Origin: Clostridiales bacterium UBA1770
Lineage (GTDB): Bacteria > Bacillota > Clostridia > Oscillospirales > CAG-272
Assembly (NCBI GenBank): GCA_002315325.1
Contig: DCGU01000089.1
Coordinates: forward strand, 1 to 46,939
Reading direction: 5' to 3'
Length of the DNA stretch: 46,939 nucleotides
Shown here: positions 8,502 through 16,795 of the stretch, one piece after another
How positions within the stretch are numbered: position 1 is the stretch's first letter
How the letters are laid out: each line of letters opens with the position of its first letter
Notes under the pieces: model-generated
Databases searched by the model: none
The model's input: only the letters and a program-made list of their open reading frames with translations
What the model was told of the DNA's origin: nothing
Program-made: the position numbers and the translations under genes

Positions 8502-9641
8502 ATGCATATCAGACAAACGTTGAAATCATCGGGCAATGAGGATAATTATTTTATTGAGCAGATGAGCGATGATGACCGCATTTCCATGTCCCACGCCGAT
8601 CTCACTGTGTGTGATACACGTTACTGCAACACCTATGTGCGCAGTATGAACTGGGGCGGTGTCGGTACACCGCCCGAGTACCGTCGCAGCGGACTGGTAC
8701 GGCAAATTTTTGATGATGCACTTTACAAAGCCAATGAATATGGTGCCGCGGTGAGTATGATGCATCCGTTTTCGTTCTCGTTTTATCGCAAGATGGGGTA
8801 TGAACGTATTGCGGATAAGCTGCAATGTTCGTTTCCCATTACCGCGCTCGATTTTGTTCCCAGATATCCGGACCTCGTTCCGTACAATGAAAAATATTTG
8901 TCCTCGTATTTGAAATTCTTTGAGGTATTTTCCCAAAATCGCAATGCCATGCAACGGCGGTTCGATAATCATTGGGTTGATCCGACCGTCGAGATTTTTG
9001 CCCGTCACCTTTGTTCAAGATTGAAAACTTACTTGCTCATTCGAGATGGTGAGGTCAAGGGGTATGTGGTGTATGATTTGAGAAAGCACTTTGATGGTGT
9101 TAACCATATGGTGAGTGACGGCTTGTATGTGCTGGAATTCGGGTATGCGGATAAAGATGCTTTGCTCAAAGTTCTTGGATTTTTGCGTATGTATGAGGGA
9201 GAATTGACGGATGTCATTTTTCACGATCTTTCTCCCATTCCCGAGGTTGATTTGATATTGCAACATTATACGCACACAAAGTATCAAGTGATTCCGGATA
9301 TGGCCGCCCGTATTTTGAATACTGCGGAAATGCTCAAAAAGAACGTCTATCCGCAGGAACGCGGTGCATTTATCTTACGTGTTGAGGATACGTTGCCCGA
9401 TGCGGCGGGCCGTTTCCGCGTGGAGTATGAAAAAGGAAAAGCAAATGTGGAAAAGCTGGCCGATGAGGGTGCGTGCGATGCCGCATTTACCGCGCCGCCT
9501 TTGGCAAGGTTGTTTTATGGTACACATGCCTTTACGCCTGACCTTCTCGCCAATACGAATGGTGTGACGCTGTATAACGATGCCAATGATTTGATTCGTG
9601 CTTTTCCAAAGCGTATTGTCGGCGCATTCGAATTTTTTTGA
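8502..9641 (+). CDS. Eis-like N-acetyltransferase (double GNAT with SCP2-like C-terminus)
   Basis: 379 aa, beginning 13 nt after the GH127 stop, so clearly cotranscribed; its ribosome site falls inside the end of that gene. The first GNAT domain has the acetyl-CoA loop in GVGTPPEYRRSGLVRQIF (about 52-70) and the YRKMGYER signature. A second degenerate GNAT fold and a C-terminal sterol-carrier-like domain follow, as in mycobacterial Eis. Eis proteins acetylate amines such as aminoglycosides; the natural substrate here is unknown, and an amino sugar is possible from context. A paralogue lies at 41596-42717. Codon-pair use matches GH127 rather than the paralogue. Confidence 0.8.
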   Translation: MHIRQTLKSSGNEDNYFIEQMSDDDRISMSHADLTVCDTRYCNTYVRSMNWGGVGTPPEYRRSGLVRQIFDDALYKANEYGAAVSMMHPFSFSFYRKMGYERIADKLQCSFPITALDFVPRYPDLVPYNEKYLSSYLKFFEVFSQNRNAMQRRFDNHWVDPTVEIFARHLCSRLKTYLLIRDGEVKGYVVYDLRKHFDGVNHMVSDGLYVLEFGYADKDALLKVLGFLRMYEGELTDVIFHDLSPIPEVDLILQHYTHTKYQVIPDMAARILNTAEMLKKNVYPQERGAFILRVEDTLPDAAGRFRVEYEKGKANVEKLADEGACDAAFTAPPLARLFYGTHAFTPDLLANTNGVTLYNDANDLIRAFPKRIVGAFEFF

Positions 9642-9762
9642 ATACGTTCCAAAAAGATAGCAAAAGCCTGCAATAGGACGGTACTTGGTTGCTATTCAAA
9701 GTGTTATTGTGTTCGGAAGATGCAAAACTAAAACGAGTATTCGTAAATGAGAGGGTAATAAA

Positions 9763-10776
9763 ATGATATCCGATAGAAAGCATATTGCCACCTTTGAGCC
9801 CTTTGGCAGAGAGCCGCTGATTCGCCGCATGGCAGACGGTTCTCTGATATGTCTGTTTTTAACCGGCGGCCCCTGTGAGCCGCATAACGAAAACGTGTTA
9901 AAGATGAGTCGCAGTTTGGATGACGGCGACACTTGGAGCGAGCCCGATACGATTCTCTCCCACAGCAGCCGCGGCATTTGGGCCACCGAACTGTTCTGTG
10001 AAGAGGACCGGTGCTTTGCGGTGGTGCACACCTATAACGCGGTGTGCCATTATCGCGAATTAGAGACCTTTGTGATGGAAACGAGCGACAACGGCTATCA
10101 TTGGAGCGAGCCCGTTTCTCTGCCGGGTCACGTGAACGGTGTCACTTTGCGGCAGGGGTTTGTCATGAGCAACGGGGAGTGGTTTTTCCCCATGTATTGG
10201 CAGGAAACCACCTACGATTTTGACTGGATCAACGACCATAACAAAGAAAAGGGTAACCGTTTTCCTTTCCGCTCGGGCTGTGCAATTTCCGCTGACAAAG
10301 GTCTGTCCTATCAGGCATATGGCTATTTGAAAGAAGAGTACAGCCTGTGGGAGCCCAATGCCGTTGAAGCCGAGCCCGGCCACCTCATCATGTACATGCG
10401 CGTAACGGCCCCCGAGGCACGCTTGGAACGAGCCGATAGCTATGACTACGGCCGTACTTGGACAAAGCCGCACTTGAGCGAAATTCCCAATCCCGGCACC
10501 AAATTTACGCTTTGCAAAATTGACGGCACTCTGGTGATGATTAACAACTTCGTCGGGGAAAAAGAGAATTGGAACCAACGCAGTCATTTGCAGATTTACA
10601 AGTCGAAAGACAGCGGTGCATCCTGGCAGTACGTGCTGTCGGTAGAGCCGGAACAAGACATTTGGTTTTATCCGCATGCTTATATGGATGACAAAAAGCG
10701 TATGATGTACTTGGCCTATGAAAATGCAAAGGAGCATTGTATGCGCCGCATTCCGTACGATGATATTTTGAAATAA
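9763..10776 (+). CDS. Asp-box beta-propeller, sialidase-like (BNR repeat) protein
   Basis: 337 aa with ribosome site GAGAGGG 8 nt before ATG. Five Asp-box turns are visible: SLDDGDTWSEP, TSDNGYHWSEP, SADKGLSYQ, DSYDYGRTWTKP and SKDSGASWQY. The N-terminal FGREPLIRRMADGSLICLF has the placement of the Arg-Ile-Pro strand of exo-sialidases (GH33), but the arginine triad cannot be confirmed. No signal peptide, so a cytosolic six-bladed hydrolase is likely. Related propellers include GH33 sialidases and GH93 exo-arabinanases; the arabinose-rich context (GH127) makes the latter worth testing. Confidence 0.75.
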   Translation: MISDRKHIATFEPFGREPLIRRMADGSLICLFLTGGPCEPHNENVLKMSRSLDDGDTWSEPDTILSHSSRGIWATELFCEEDRCFAVVHTYNAVCHYRELETFVMETSDNGYHWSEPVSLPGHVNGVTLRQGFVMSNGEWFFPMYWQETTYDFDWINDHNKEKGNRFPFRSGCAISADKGLSYQAYGYLKEEYSLWEPNAVEAEPGHLIMYMRVTAPEARLERADSYDYGRTWTKPHLSEIPNPGTKFTLCKIDGTLVMINNFVGEKENWNQRSHLQIYKSKDSGASWQYVLSVEPEQDIWFYPHAYMDDKKRMMYLAYENAKEHCMRRIPYDDILK

Positions 10777-10892
10777 TGATATTTTCGTATTTGGCGCTTC
10801 AAAATAAGGTGATTCGCTGAATAATCCCAGGGTTTCGGGATCTCATTATTATGGGTAAACACAACCAATCCGGTGGCATAAGGAGGAAGAAT

Positions 10893-12461
10893 ATGCAAAT
10901 TTGGGCAAAACACAGTTCGGCGTCGGTTTTTAAATCCACGCGAATCGGACAATTTGACAATCCTGCAATCACGCTCCATTCGGCAAGAAATATGGCGGTT
11001 TCCGCACAGCTTTTGCTGCGTGAGGTTACCGCATTTGATATTATGGGAGTAACGTATGCCGATTTGCCGGAAAACGTTACGGCTTCCTTTGCCTATCAGG
11101 GATACGTTGTATTTAATGACGGTGTTCCGTATCCGGATATGATTGTGCATCAAAACAGCCTACGTGTCGAAGCCAATACGACGCAAGGGGTATGGCTCGA
11201 CTTTGAAGTCAGTCAAGATGCAAAGCCGGGCATCTACAAAATACCGTATAAAGTCAGCACGAGCGCAGGGGATTTCAACCTTTCCGTAACGCTCACGATA
11301 TACGACGTCACCATTCCGGAACCCAAGAAATCCGAATTCGGGCATGAATATTTCTTTTGTGCCGGGGGGCACTTCGATTTCGGAAAAGCCAAAGCCAAGA
11401 GACCGACGCAACCGTTTTATGAATATGAGCGGTATTCCGAAAAATGGTGGGCGCTTATGGCAAATTATGCCAAGGCGATGAAAAAAATGCGCGTGAACAG
11501 TTTATGCGTTTACAGCCCCGAATTGCTGCTCGATGCCGGTTCGTCCCGCATTGGTGAAGAAGAGTGGAAGTTTGATTTTTCGCTGTTTGACAGGCTTGTT
11601 GAAACCATGCTTGAAAACGGTTCTTATAAATACGTTACGCTCGGCGCCATGGTTGCATCGGTAACCGGGAAGCAAATCGTAGGTATAGATTACAATAATA
11701 AGTTTTGCCTGTATGATATTTACACGCCGGAAGCTGAACGGTGGGCAAAAGCGTATTATGCGGCAATGTATAAACATTTCGCAGAAAAGGGATGGCTCGG
11801 TATGCTGCAAACGCATATTCAGGACGAACCGCATTCCTCGGAATATTATCAATGGGCAAGGAATATTGTCAGGGAATGTATGCCGGATATTACGTGTTCC
11901 GAGCCGATTGATACCCATGCAATAGGACGTGAGCTCGCAGGGTATTGCGATACTTTCATTCCGCGCCTCGAGGTCTATGATGAGGGCGATGACTTTTATA
12001 CCGAGCGGCAGAAAAAAGGCGACTGCGTTTGGTGCTATTCCTGCTGTTTCCCGGAGGAATCGTGGTGGATGAACAAGTTTATTGACTGTCCGCACGGACA
12101 AAGCCGAACGATAAAGTGGGCTTGCTACTCGCAGGGAATAACCGGATTTTTACATTGGGGCTTCAATTATTGGAATGATGATTTGATACACGGAAAAAAT
12201 CCCGACGCTCGTTTTAAGGGCGACGGGTACGTCGTTTATCCCGACGTGGCTAACAACGACGTTAGTATTTCGGTAAGAGGCCGAGAAACGAGAGACGGTA
12301 TTCAGGATTGGGAACTTCTCAATATGCTCGGCAAGACAAACCCGGAAACCGCAGCGGCGATTTCGCGCAGGGTGGCGAGAAATTTCCGCGATACCGAGGT
12401 TGACGCTGATTTAATCGAACAGTGCAAAACCGAAATACTTGAATTGTTGAGTCAATCATGA
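10893..12461 (+). CDS. DUF4091-type glycoside hydrolase-like protein
   Basis: 522 aa from ATG 10893, chosen because AAGGAGGAAG sits directly upstream; an earlier in-frame ATG at 10851 lacks a site. Residues 1-150 form a beta-sandwich (FEVSQDAKPGIYKIPYKV). The barrel carries QTHIQDEPHSSEYYQWARN, with a DEP motif of likely catalytic acidic residues, then SEPIDTHAIGRE. GFLHWGFNYWNDD near the C-terminus is the hallmark of the DUF4091 domain. Proteins of this type are widespread in glycan clusters, but I know of no settled activity. Last gene of the six-gene operon, ending before a strong terminator. No signal peptide. Confidence 0.8.
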   Translation: MQIWAKHSSASVFKSTRIGQFDNPAITLHSARNMAVSAQLLLREVTAFDIMGVTYADLPENVTASFAYQGYVVFNDGVPYPDMIVHQNSLRVEANTTQGVWLDFEVSQDAKPGIYKIPYKVSTSAGDFNLSVTLTIYDVTIPEPKKSEFGHEYFFCAGGHFDFGKAKAKRPTQPFYEYERYSEKWWALMANYAKAMKKMRVNSLCVYSPELLLDAGSSRIGEEEWKFDFSLFDRLVETMLENGSYKYVTLGAMVASVTGKQIVGIDYNNKFCLYDIYTPEAERWAKAYYAAMYKHFAEKGWLGMLQTHIQDEPHSSEYYQWARNIVRECMPDITCSEPIDTHAIGRELAGYCDTFIPRLEVYDEGDDFYTERQKKGDCVWCYSCCFPEESWWMNKFIDCPHGQSRTIKWACYSQGITGFLHWGFNYWNDDLIHGKNPDARFKGDGYVVYPDVANNDVSISVRGRETRDGIQDWELLNMLGKTNPETAAAISRRVARNFRDTEVDADLIEQCKTEILELLSQS

Positions 12462-12542
12462 TTGGATCGGTACGAGTTAAAAAAGAGTAAAATGCGGTAC
12501 TTTTTGCTAAAAAGTTAGGTGAAAAGATATCACAACGTGAAT

Positions 12543-12580
12543 AAACAGGGGATGCTTCATACGGAAGCATCCCCTGTTTT
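12543..12580. terminator. Bidirectional terminator between convergent genes
   Basis: A perfect 13-bp stem (12546-12558 with 12564-12576), loop ATACG, is flanked by AAA on the left and TTTT on the right, so it can stop both the operon from the left and the C69 gene from the right. Confidence 0.9.
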
Positions 12581-12609
12581 TCTATGAAACGGCGTTCGGA
12601 CAATTGCTG

Positions 12610-14070
12610 TCAGTTGTCACCGCGATGATAACGAGTTTTCATATGCTCACCGGCATTGTTCAACAGCTTTTCCAAAACGCTGTCCGATTCTTTTTTGACC
12701 ATGTCGGCAATTTCTTTGTTTGCCGTTTCCAGCAGGGAGGCGTCCTCACCGTTTTGCAAACGTTCATCATAGGCGTCCACTATTTTTCTGCCTTGATTGA
12801 GTACGGCATTTTGATAGCGTTCGTCAAACAGAATCGCGCTTGTATAGTGTGCATCGGTCAGGGATGCAATCATGCGGCTGTGCCAATACATGGCATCGGT
12901 GGAAACGGTTTCGGTTGTACCGCCGACGTATGCCGGGAAAGCGGAGACGTTTGCGTACATGGGGAAGCAGGCAGTAAAGCCGCTGCCGCCCATGGAAAGC
13001 CATTCCACGCCTTGAATAGGTGCGGGCTTGTTGCCGCGAATTTGCAAGATACCGCAATCATCACTGTTCGGCACACCGATGACACGGTATTTGCCCTTGA
13101 GCGGGGACGCAGCAACGTAGGGATTGTAGGGTGTTCCCTGATAGTATGATCCCAACAAATATCGCACGTCTTCCACGGTCACGGCGCGTTCGGGAATCAA
13201 CGACCAGGGCAGGTTGTTGGATTCGGGGTTGAAATCTGCACCGTCGCCGTCAAACCGATAGGTGTTTTCCAGGAAATAACGGGCCATAAACCAGGCGCGC
13301 GGCGTGTTATAGATGTGGTCCGTATCACTGCGGGAGCCGAACGCATGCCGCGGGTTAAACGGCTGTCCCTCTTTGTCGGTGTTGAGGTCGTATTTTTTGA
13401 CAAAATTAAGCAAATCGGCACAACACATATTTTCTTTTTGCGCGCCCATGGCATCGTCAAAATCAAACGTATCCAAACCGAATTGGTTGGGCATCAATAC
13501 CACGCGGTTGTCGGGAACGCGGTGGGCAATCCAATGGTGCCCGCCGATGCTTTCCAACCACCAAATCTCGTCGGCATCTGCAAAGGCAATGCCGTTGGCC
13601 TCATAGGTGCCGTACTGTTCCAATAGGGCACCGAGCCGTTTTACACCTTCGCGCGCCGAACGAATATAGGGAAGCACAAGGGTGACCAAATCTTCCTCAC
13701 CGATGCCGCCGGGCACTTCCGGCTTTTTTCCTTCTTTTTTGCGATAGACAACCAATGGGTCGGCACCCTGTACGCGAGGATTGGAAGTGATGGTTTCGGT
13801 GGCCGTCATGGCGACGTTCGCCTCGTTGATGCCGCAGGCCGGCCAAGTGCCGTTTTTGCGGGAAACGTTGGGAATATAGGTGTAACGCATCGGTGCGTCG
13901 GGTAATGCAATGGTTAAATGGGCAATGACGCTTTTGTATTTGCGCGGTTGTTTCTCCGGCAGCATGACGGCAAGACGCTTGGGCTCAAAACCACCGTCGT
14001 CCGTGCGGGCAATGATGGTGGAACCATCGTTGCTGGCTTTTTTTCCGACCAAAATAGTAGTACAAGGCAT
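12610..14070 (-). CDS. Dipeptidase, peptidase family C69 (PepD type)
   Basis: 486 aa. Members are Ntn-hydrolases that cleave dipeptides with broad specificity in the cytosol. The nucleophile is the cysteine in MPCTTILVGKKAS (Cys3), followed by DGSTIIARTDDGG (16-28), where the family usually has ARNED. Further family features are GINEANVAMTATET (about 79-92), NPRVQGADPLV (97-107) and WWLESIGGHHWIAHRVPD. GGAG lies about 8 nt upstream of ATG. The gene stands alone, with a consensus promoter at 14307-14335 and an unusually long leader of about 230 nt that consists of hairpins. It probably recycles peptides, in line with the amino-acid importers nearby. Confidence 0.9.
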   Translation of the reverse strand: MPCTTILVGKKASNDGSTIIARTDDGGFEPKRLAVMLPEKQPRKYKSVIAHLTIALPDAPMRYTYIPNVSRKNGTWPACGINEANVAMTATETITSNPRVQGADPLVVYRKKEGKKPEVPGGIGEEDLVTLVLPYIRSAREGVKRLGALLEQYGTYEANGIAFADADEIWWLESIGGHHWIAHRVPDNRVVLMPNQFGLDTFDFDDAMGAQKENMCCADLLNFVKKYDLNTDKEGQPFNPRHAFGSRSDTDHIYNTPRAWFMARYFLENTYRFDGDGADFNPESNNLPWSLIPERAVTVEDVRYLLGSYYQGTPYNPYVAASPLKGKYRVIGVPNSDDCGILQIRGNKPAPIQGVEWLSMGGSGFTACFPMYANVSAFPAYVGGTTETVSTDAMYWHSRMIASLTDAHYTSAILFDERYQNAVLNQGRKIVDAYDERLQNGEDASLLETANKEIADMVKKESDSVLEKLLNNAGEHMKTRYHRGDN

Positions 14071-14099
14071 AGGCTTTCTCCGTTTCTTTTTTTGTTAAT

Positions 14100-14298
14100 A
14101 GTGAATTGTAAAAATCAGAAGAATAACGATAAATTCGTTTTTTCGGCAGCTTTGCCGCCGAAAAAACACCTTTTAGACGAGCAAAGCGAGTCCGCGCGCA
14201 CAGGGGTGTCTCAAAAATCTTCGATTTTTGAAGGCGGCGATAAGCGCGCGTAACCCCGCCGCGCGGTTTCCAATTGGAAAACGCAGTTTTACAATTGA
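14100..14298. repeat. Hairpin-rich inverted-repeat element (MITE-like) forming the dipeptidase leader
   Basis: TGAATTGTAAAA near 14101 and TTTTACAATTGA near 14287 are inverted repeats (11 of 12 matching). Between them lie a stem GTTTTTTCGGC/GCCGAAAAAAC (about 14138-14169), CAAAAATC/GATTTTTG (about 14212-14230) and GC-rich GCGCGC segments. It contains no coding frame that I trust. It sits exactly between the dipeptidase promoter and its start codon, so it is transcribed as a leader. It could be a small non-autonomous element that landed there, or a native regulatory leader. Confidence 0.45.
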
Positions 14299-14306
14299 GT
14301 AATTGA

Positions 14307-14335
14307 ATTATAGCGCCAAAACTGTGATTTGTCAA
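14307..14335 (-). promoter_or_regulatory. Consensus promoter of the C69 dipeptidase gene
   Basis: On the minus strand TTGACA (14330-14335) and TATAAT (14307-14312) are 17 nt apart, a full match to the sigma-A consensus. It starts transcription about 230 nt before the start codon. Confidence 0.75.
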
Positions 14336-14451
14336 ATAAACGTACCTCTTTAGGTACAGCGTTCGGCAATGATGTCGCCCGGCGGGCGAGTGGATGAATC
14401 AAGACGGCAGTAAAGTTTTACAGTCGTGTCCTTTTTTGAATTTGGCGGAAT

Positions 14452-14484
14452 CGGCTTTTCTTTTTTGTGCGTTTTTGATATAAT
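14452..14484 (+). promoter_or_regulatory. Promoter module, copy 2
   Basis: The TCGGCTTTTCTTTTTT box is followed by TATAAT at 14479-14484 with the same 19-nt distance as in the other copies; GAATTTGGCGGAA before it is a degraded form of the hairpin loop and arm seen at 15728-15767. It lies 34 nt before the propeller gene start. Confidence 0.7.
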
Positions 14485-14517
14485 GGTAGGACAAATCGAA
14501 TGATTATAGGAGGAAGC

Positions 14518-15648
14518 ATGGATAACGTGTTCAAAAATGCCGCGTTTTCTGTCGGCAACAGTTACGATTCCCCTTTTCTAAATAAAAACGGTGTTTACCA
14601 GGACGGCACCGTTCCTTTTGCACGGGATAAAAACGGAAAGTTGTTTGCCATCAGCGGGCATTCCCATATGGGAAATATCTGTATGTTTTCCGGCACTTCG
14701 TTTGACGATATGGTAAAGCTCTATCCCATTTCCACGAATTTCCGCGTGGGTTCTGCGGACGCAGCTTTCGATCAAATCAAATATTCGGAAGGGATAAGAG
14801 CACGGGGATCGATTTGGCCTTTCGGATTATATATTTGCCCCAACACCAACCGATTCTTTTGCTTTTTCCACAACGAAACCGGTTGGAACGGGGAGGGAAC
14901 TGCCTATGATGCAATCGGTTATTGCCAAACGCCGAAGTGCGATTCGGATTTCCGGCACGTCGGCTTGATGCATTCGGATGACGAAGGAAAGAACTGGACG
15001 TTTGATCGATGGGTATTAAGCGGAGAAACGGCTTGCTTTACGTCGGCTTTCAACCCGGATAACGTGAACGTCATCGGGCAGCAAGGCGATATCATCAAAC
15101 TCGGCAGCGGAGATTTTTCCCTGTTTTGCCCTGAAAACGACGACTTTATTTATCTTTTCTATAATATTATCGAAATTGACGTAAAGAAATGGGAATGGAC
15201 CGCCTGCAACGCATACGTTGCAAGAAGCAGAAAAAGAACAGACGGCATTATGGGCGACTTTGTCAAATACGATAACGGCGCTTTTGGCGAAGCCGGAAAC
15301 TTCGGGAAAGAAACCCCCATCGTTATCAACGCATGGCACCCGAGAGTTGCCTATTTTCAGGCGTATCATTGTTACGTGTTGACTTCTTCCCCCGCCAATT
15401 TCGGGAATGCCAAACAACTCATTTCCGATTATATGGAAATCCGAACGTCAAAAGATTTGATTCATTGGTCCGCGCCGATCAGCATTGAAAAAGACGGCAA
15501 AAAATTCGGCAACCACTATCAAGCCGTTTGTTCGTTCCACGGCATGGGTGATACCTACTGTGTCAAAGAGAATCGGTTTACCGTGCTGAATTGCCACAAC
15601 GGAACAGACGTAAAAGCTTTTGATTGCACCGTTGATACGAACGTATAA
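14518..15648 (+). CDS. Beta-propeller hydrolase-like protein with Asp-box motif
   Basis: 376 aa from ATG 14518, preceded by TAGGAGGAAGC; the in-frame ATG 18 nt earlier overlaps the site and is unlikely. Propeller signs are MHSDDEGKNWTFDRW (an Asp box), RGSIWPFGLYI, and TSKDLIHWSAP, a turn common to GH43/GH32/sialidase folds. No signal peptide and no full catalytic set that I can assign. It is a single-gene unit between a module promoter and a terminator. Most likely an intracellular glycosidase or phosphorylase of a propeller family. Confidence 0.7.
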   Translation: MDNVFKNAAFSVGNSYDSPFLNKNGVYQDGTVPFARDKNGKLFAISGHSHMGNICMFSGTSFDDMVKLYPISTNFRVGSADAAFDQIKYSEGIRARGSIWPFGLYICPNTNRFFCFFHNETGWNGEGTAYDAIGYCQTPKCDSDFRHVGLMHSDDEGKNWTFDRWVLSGETACFTSAFNPDNVNVIGQQGDIIKLGSGDFSLFCPENDDFIYLFYNIIEIDVKKWEWTACNAYVARSRKRTDGIMGDFVKYDNGAFGEAGNFGKETPIVINAWHPRVAYFQAYHCYVLTSSPANFGNAKQLISDYMEIRTSKDLIHWSAPISIEKDGKKFGNHYQAVCSFHGMGDTYCVKENRFTVLNCHNGTDVKAFDCTVDTNV

Positions 15649-15664
15649 TGCACCGCATAAAAGG

Positions 15665-15706
15665 CCCTCTGCGACAGATTCCCCAAATTTGCCGCAGAGG
15701 GTCTTT
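15665..15706 (+). terminator. Terminator after the propeller gene
   Basis: CCCTCTGCG (15665-15673) pairs with CGCAGAGGG (15693-15701), followed by a short TCTTT. The 19-nt loop and weak T-run make it moderate. Confidence 0.6.
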
Positions 15707-15727
15707 GGGTCCCGCGCACGTTTTTAC

Positions 15728-15767
15728 AAGTCGACTTTTTTGATGAATTTGAAAAAGTCGGCTTTTC
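15728..15767. terminator. Hairpin with the same arms as the promoter modules
   Basis: AAGTCGACTTTTT (15728-15740) pairs with AAAAAGTCGGCTT (15752-15764) with one G-T pair, followed by TTTC. It has the arms of the module family, but the TATAAT at the usual distance is missing (TAAAAT occurs instead near 15784). On the minus strand it could end the remnant gene at 15770-15909. Confidence 0.5.
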
Positions 15768-15769
15768 AA

Positions 15770-15909
15770 TCAGCGGTCAAGGTAAAATAAGAGACGAAAG
15801 AAATAGTGAAGACAAACGCAAACTCGGCGGCCGTCAAGACAAGGCAGCCGATGTTAATGGCGAAAAGTCTTGCTTTTCTTATGTAAATGCGGTAAAATAA
15901 TATATTATT
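15770..15909 (-). pseudogene. Possible C-terminal remnant of a membrane protein
   Basis: A 46-codon minus-strand frame without a start codon ends at TGA (15770-15772). Its product is basic then strongly hydrophobic (IYIRKARLFAINIGCL, then VLTAAEFAFVFTISFVSYF), like a final transmembrane helix, and codon choice (GCC, GGC, GTC, TTG, ACG) is like the neighbours. It is followed by a hairpin in the right orientation for termination. Upstream it is cut by a stop and by the nfnA promoter. It may be chance. Confidence 0.3.
15870..15898 (+). promoter_or_regulatory. Promoter of nfnAB
   Basis: TTGCTT (15870-15875) and TAAAAT (15893-15898) are 17 nt apart, 53 nt before the nfnA start. Confidence 0.55.
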
Positions 15910-15951
15910 TTAGATATTCCATAACGTATGGAGAAACAAGGAGCAAATCGT

Positions 15952-16794
15952 ATGTATCAAATCCTGGAAAGGGAAGTGTTAAACCCCACGGTGACGAAGA
16001 TTACCGTGAATGCGCCGCTGGTTGCCAGAAAGTGCGAGCCCGGCCAATTTATTATTTTGCGTGTCGATGACGAAGGGGAAAGAATTCCTCTGACAATCGC
16101 TGATTATGACAGAACCGCCGGTACCGTGTCCGTGATTTACCAGGTTGTCGGTGCCACCACGGAAAAACTGAACCACGTGGAAGCGGGCGGCTATATTGCG
16201 GATTTTGTGGGACCTTTGGGAAAGCCCACCCATACGGACGGCATTAAGAAGGTTTGTATCGTCGGCGGCGGTGTTGGCAACGCCATTGCATATCCCGTTG
16301 CCAAGAAATTCCATGATATCGGCGCCGAGACACACGTTGTCATCGGTTTCCGTAATAAAGATTTGGTCATTTTGGAAAAGGAATTCCGTGCAGTGGCCGA
16401 CCGTATTGAGTTTATGTCCGACGACGGTTCTATCGGGCGCAAGGGCCTTGTGACCGATGCACTCAAGGACCTTTTGGACGAAGGGCAGCAGTACGACGAG
16501 GTCATCGCCATCGGTCCCGTGATTATGATGAAGTTCGTTTGCAAACTGACCAAGGAATACGGCGTCAAGACAGTGGTTTCCATGAACCCCATTATGATCG
16601 ACGGCACCGGTATGTGCGGCGGCTGCAGACTCACTGTCGGCGGCGAGACGAAATTTGCCTGTGTGGACGGTCCCGAGTTTGACGGTCACCTGGTTGATTT
16701 TGACGAGGCCATGGACAGGGGCTCTATCTATAAAACCTTTGAAAGACACGCCTACGAGCAGACGTGTAACCTCTTCAAGAAGGCAGGAGATTAA
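15952..16794 (+). CDS. nfnA: NADH-dependent reduced ferredoxin:NADP+ oxidoreductase, subunit A
   Basis: 280 aa; start at ATG 15952 because AAGGAG lies just before it (a 24-nt longer in-frame ATG lacks a site). It is the FAD/[2Fe-2S] subunit of a flavin-bifurcating complex that couples ferredoxin and NADH oxidation to NADP+ reduction, in the cytoplasm. Seen: the FAD motif RIPLTIAD (44-51), the nucleotide-binding VGGGVGNA (104-111), and DGTGMCGGCRL with Cys222, Cys225 and Cys237, including the aspartate that serves as an unusual iron ligand in this family. The same fold occurs in PyrK and sulfide dehydrogenase; the partner gene one nucleotide downstream supports Nfn (or SudAB). Confidence 0.88.
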   Translation: MYQILEREVLNPTVTKITVNAPLVARKCEPGQFIILRVDDEGERIPLTIADYDRTAGTVSVIYQVVGATTEKLNHVEAGGYIADFVGPLGKPTHTDGIKKVCIVGGGVGNAIAYPVAKKFHDIGAETHVVIGFRNKDLVILEKEFRAVADRIEFMSDDGSIGRKGLVTDALKDLLDEGQQYDEVIAIGPVIMMKFVCKLTKEYGVKTVVSMNPIMIDGTGMCGGCRLTVGGETKFACVDGPEFDGHLVDFDEAMDRGSIYKTFERHAYEQTCNLFKKAGD

Positions 16795-16795
16795 T

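Noticed and set aside
10777..10892. ATCCC/GGGAT near-palindrome before the DUF4091 gene as a terminator
   Set aside because: Weak short stem with no T-tract; the operon most likely reads through.
14342..14357. GTACCT/AGGTAC hairpin as part of a terminator for a lost gene
   Set aside because: No T-tract on either strand and no gene to end; left unannotated.
16655..16795. Longer start of nfnB inside nfnA
   Set aside because: The frame is open there by chance; the ATG at 16796 has a ribosome site and gives the family's normal N-terminus.
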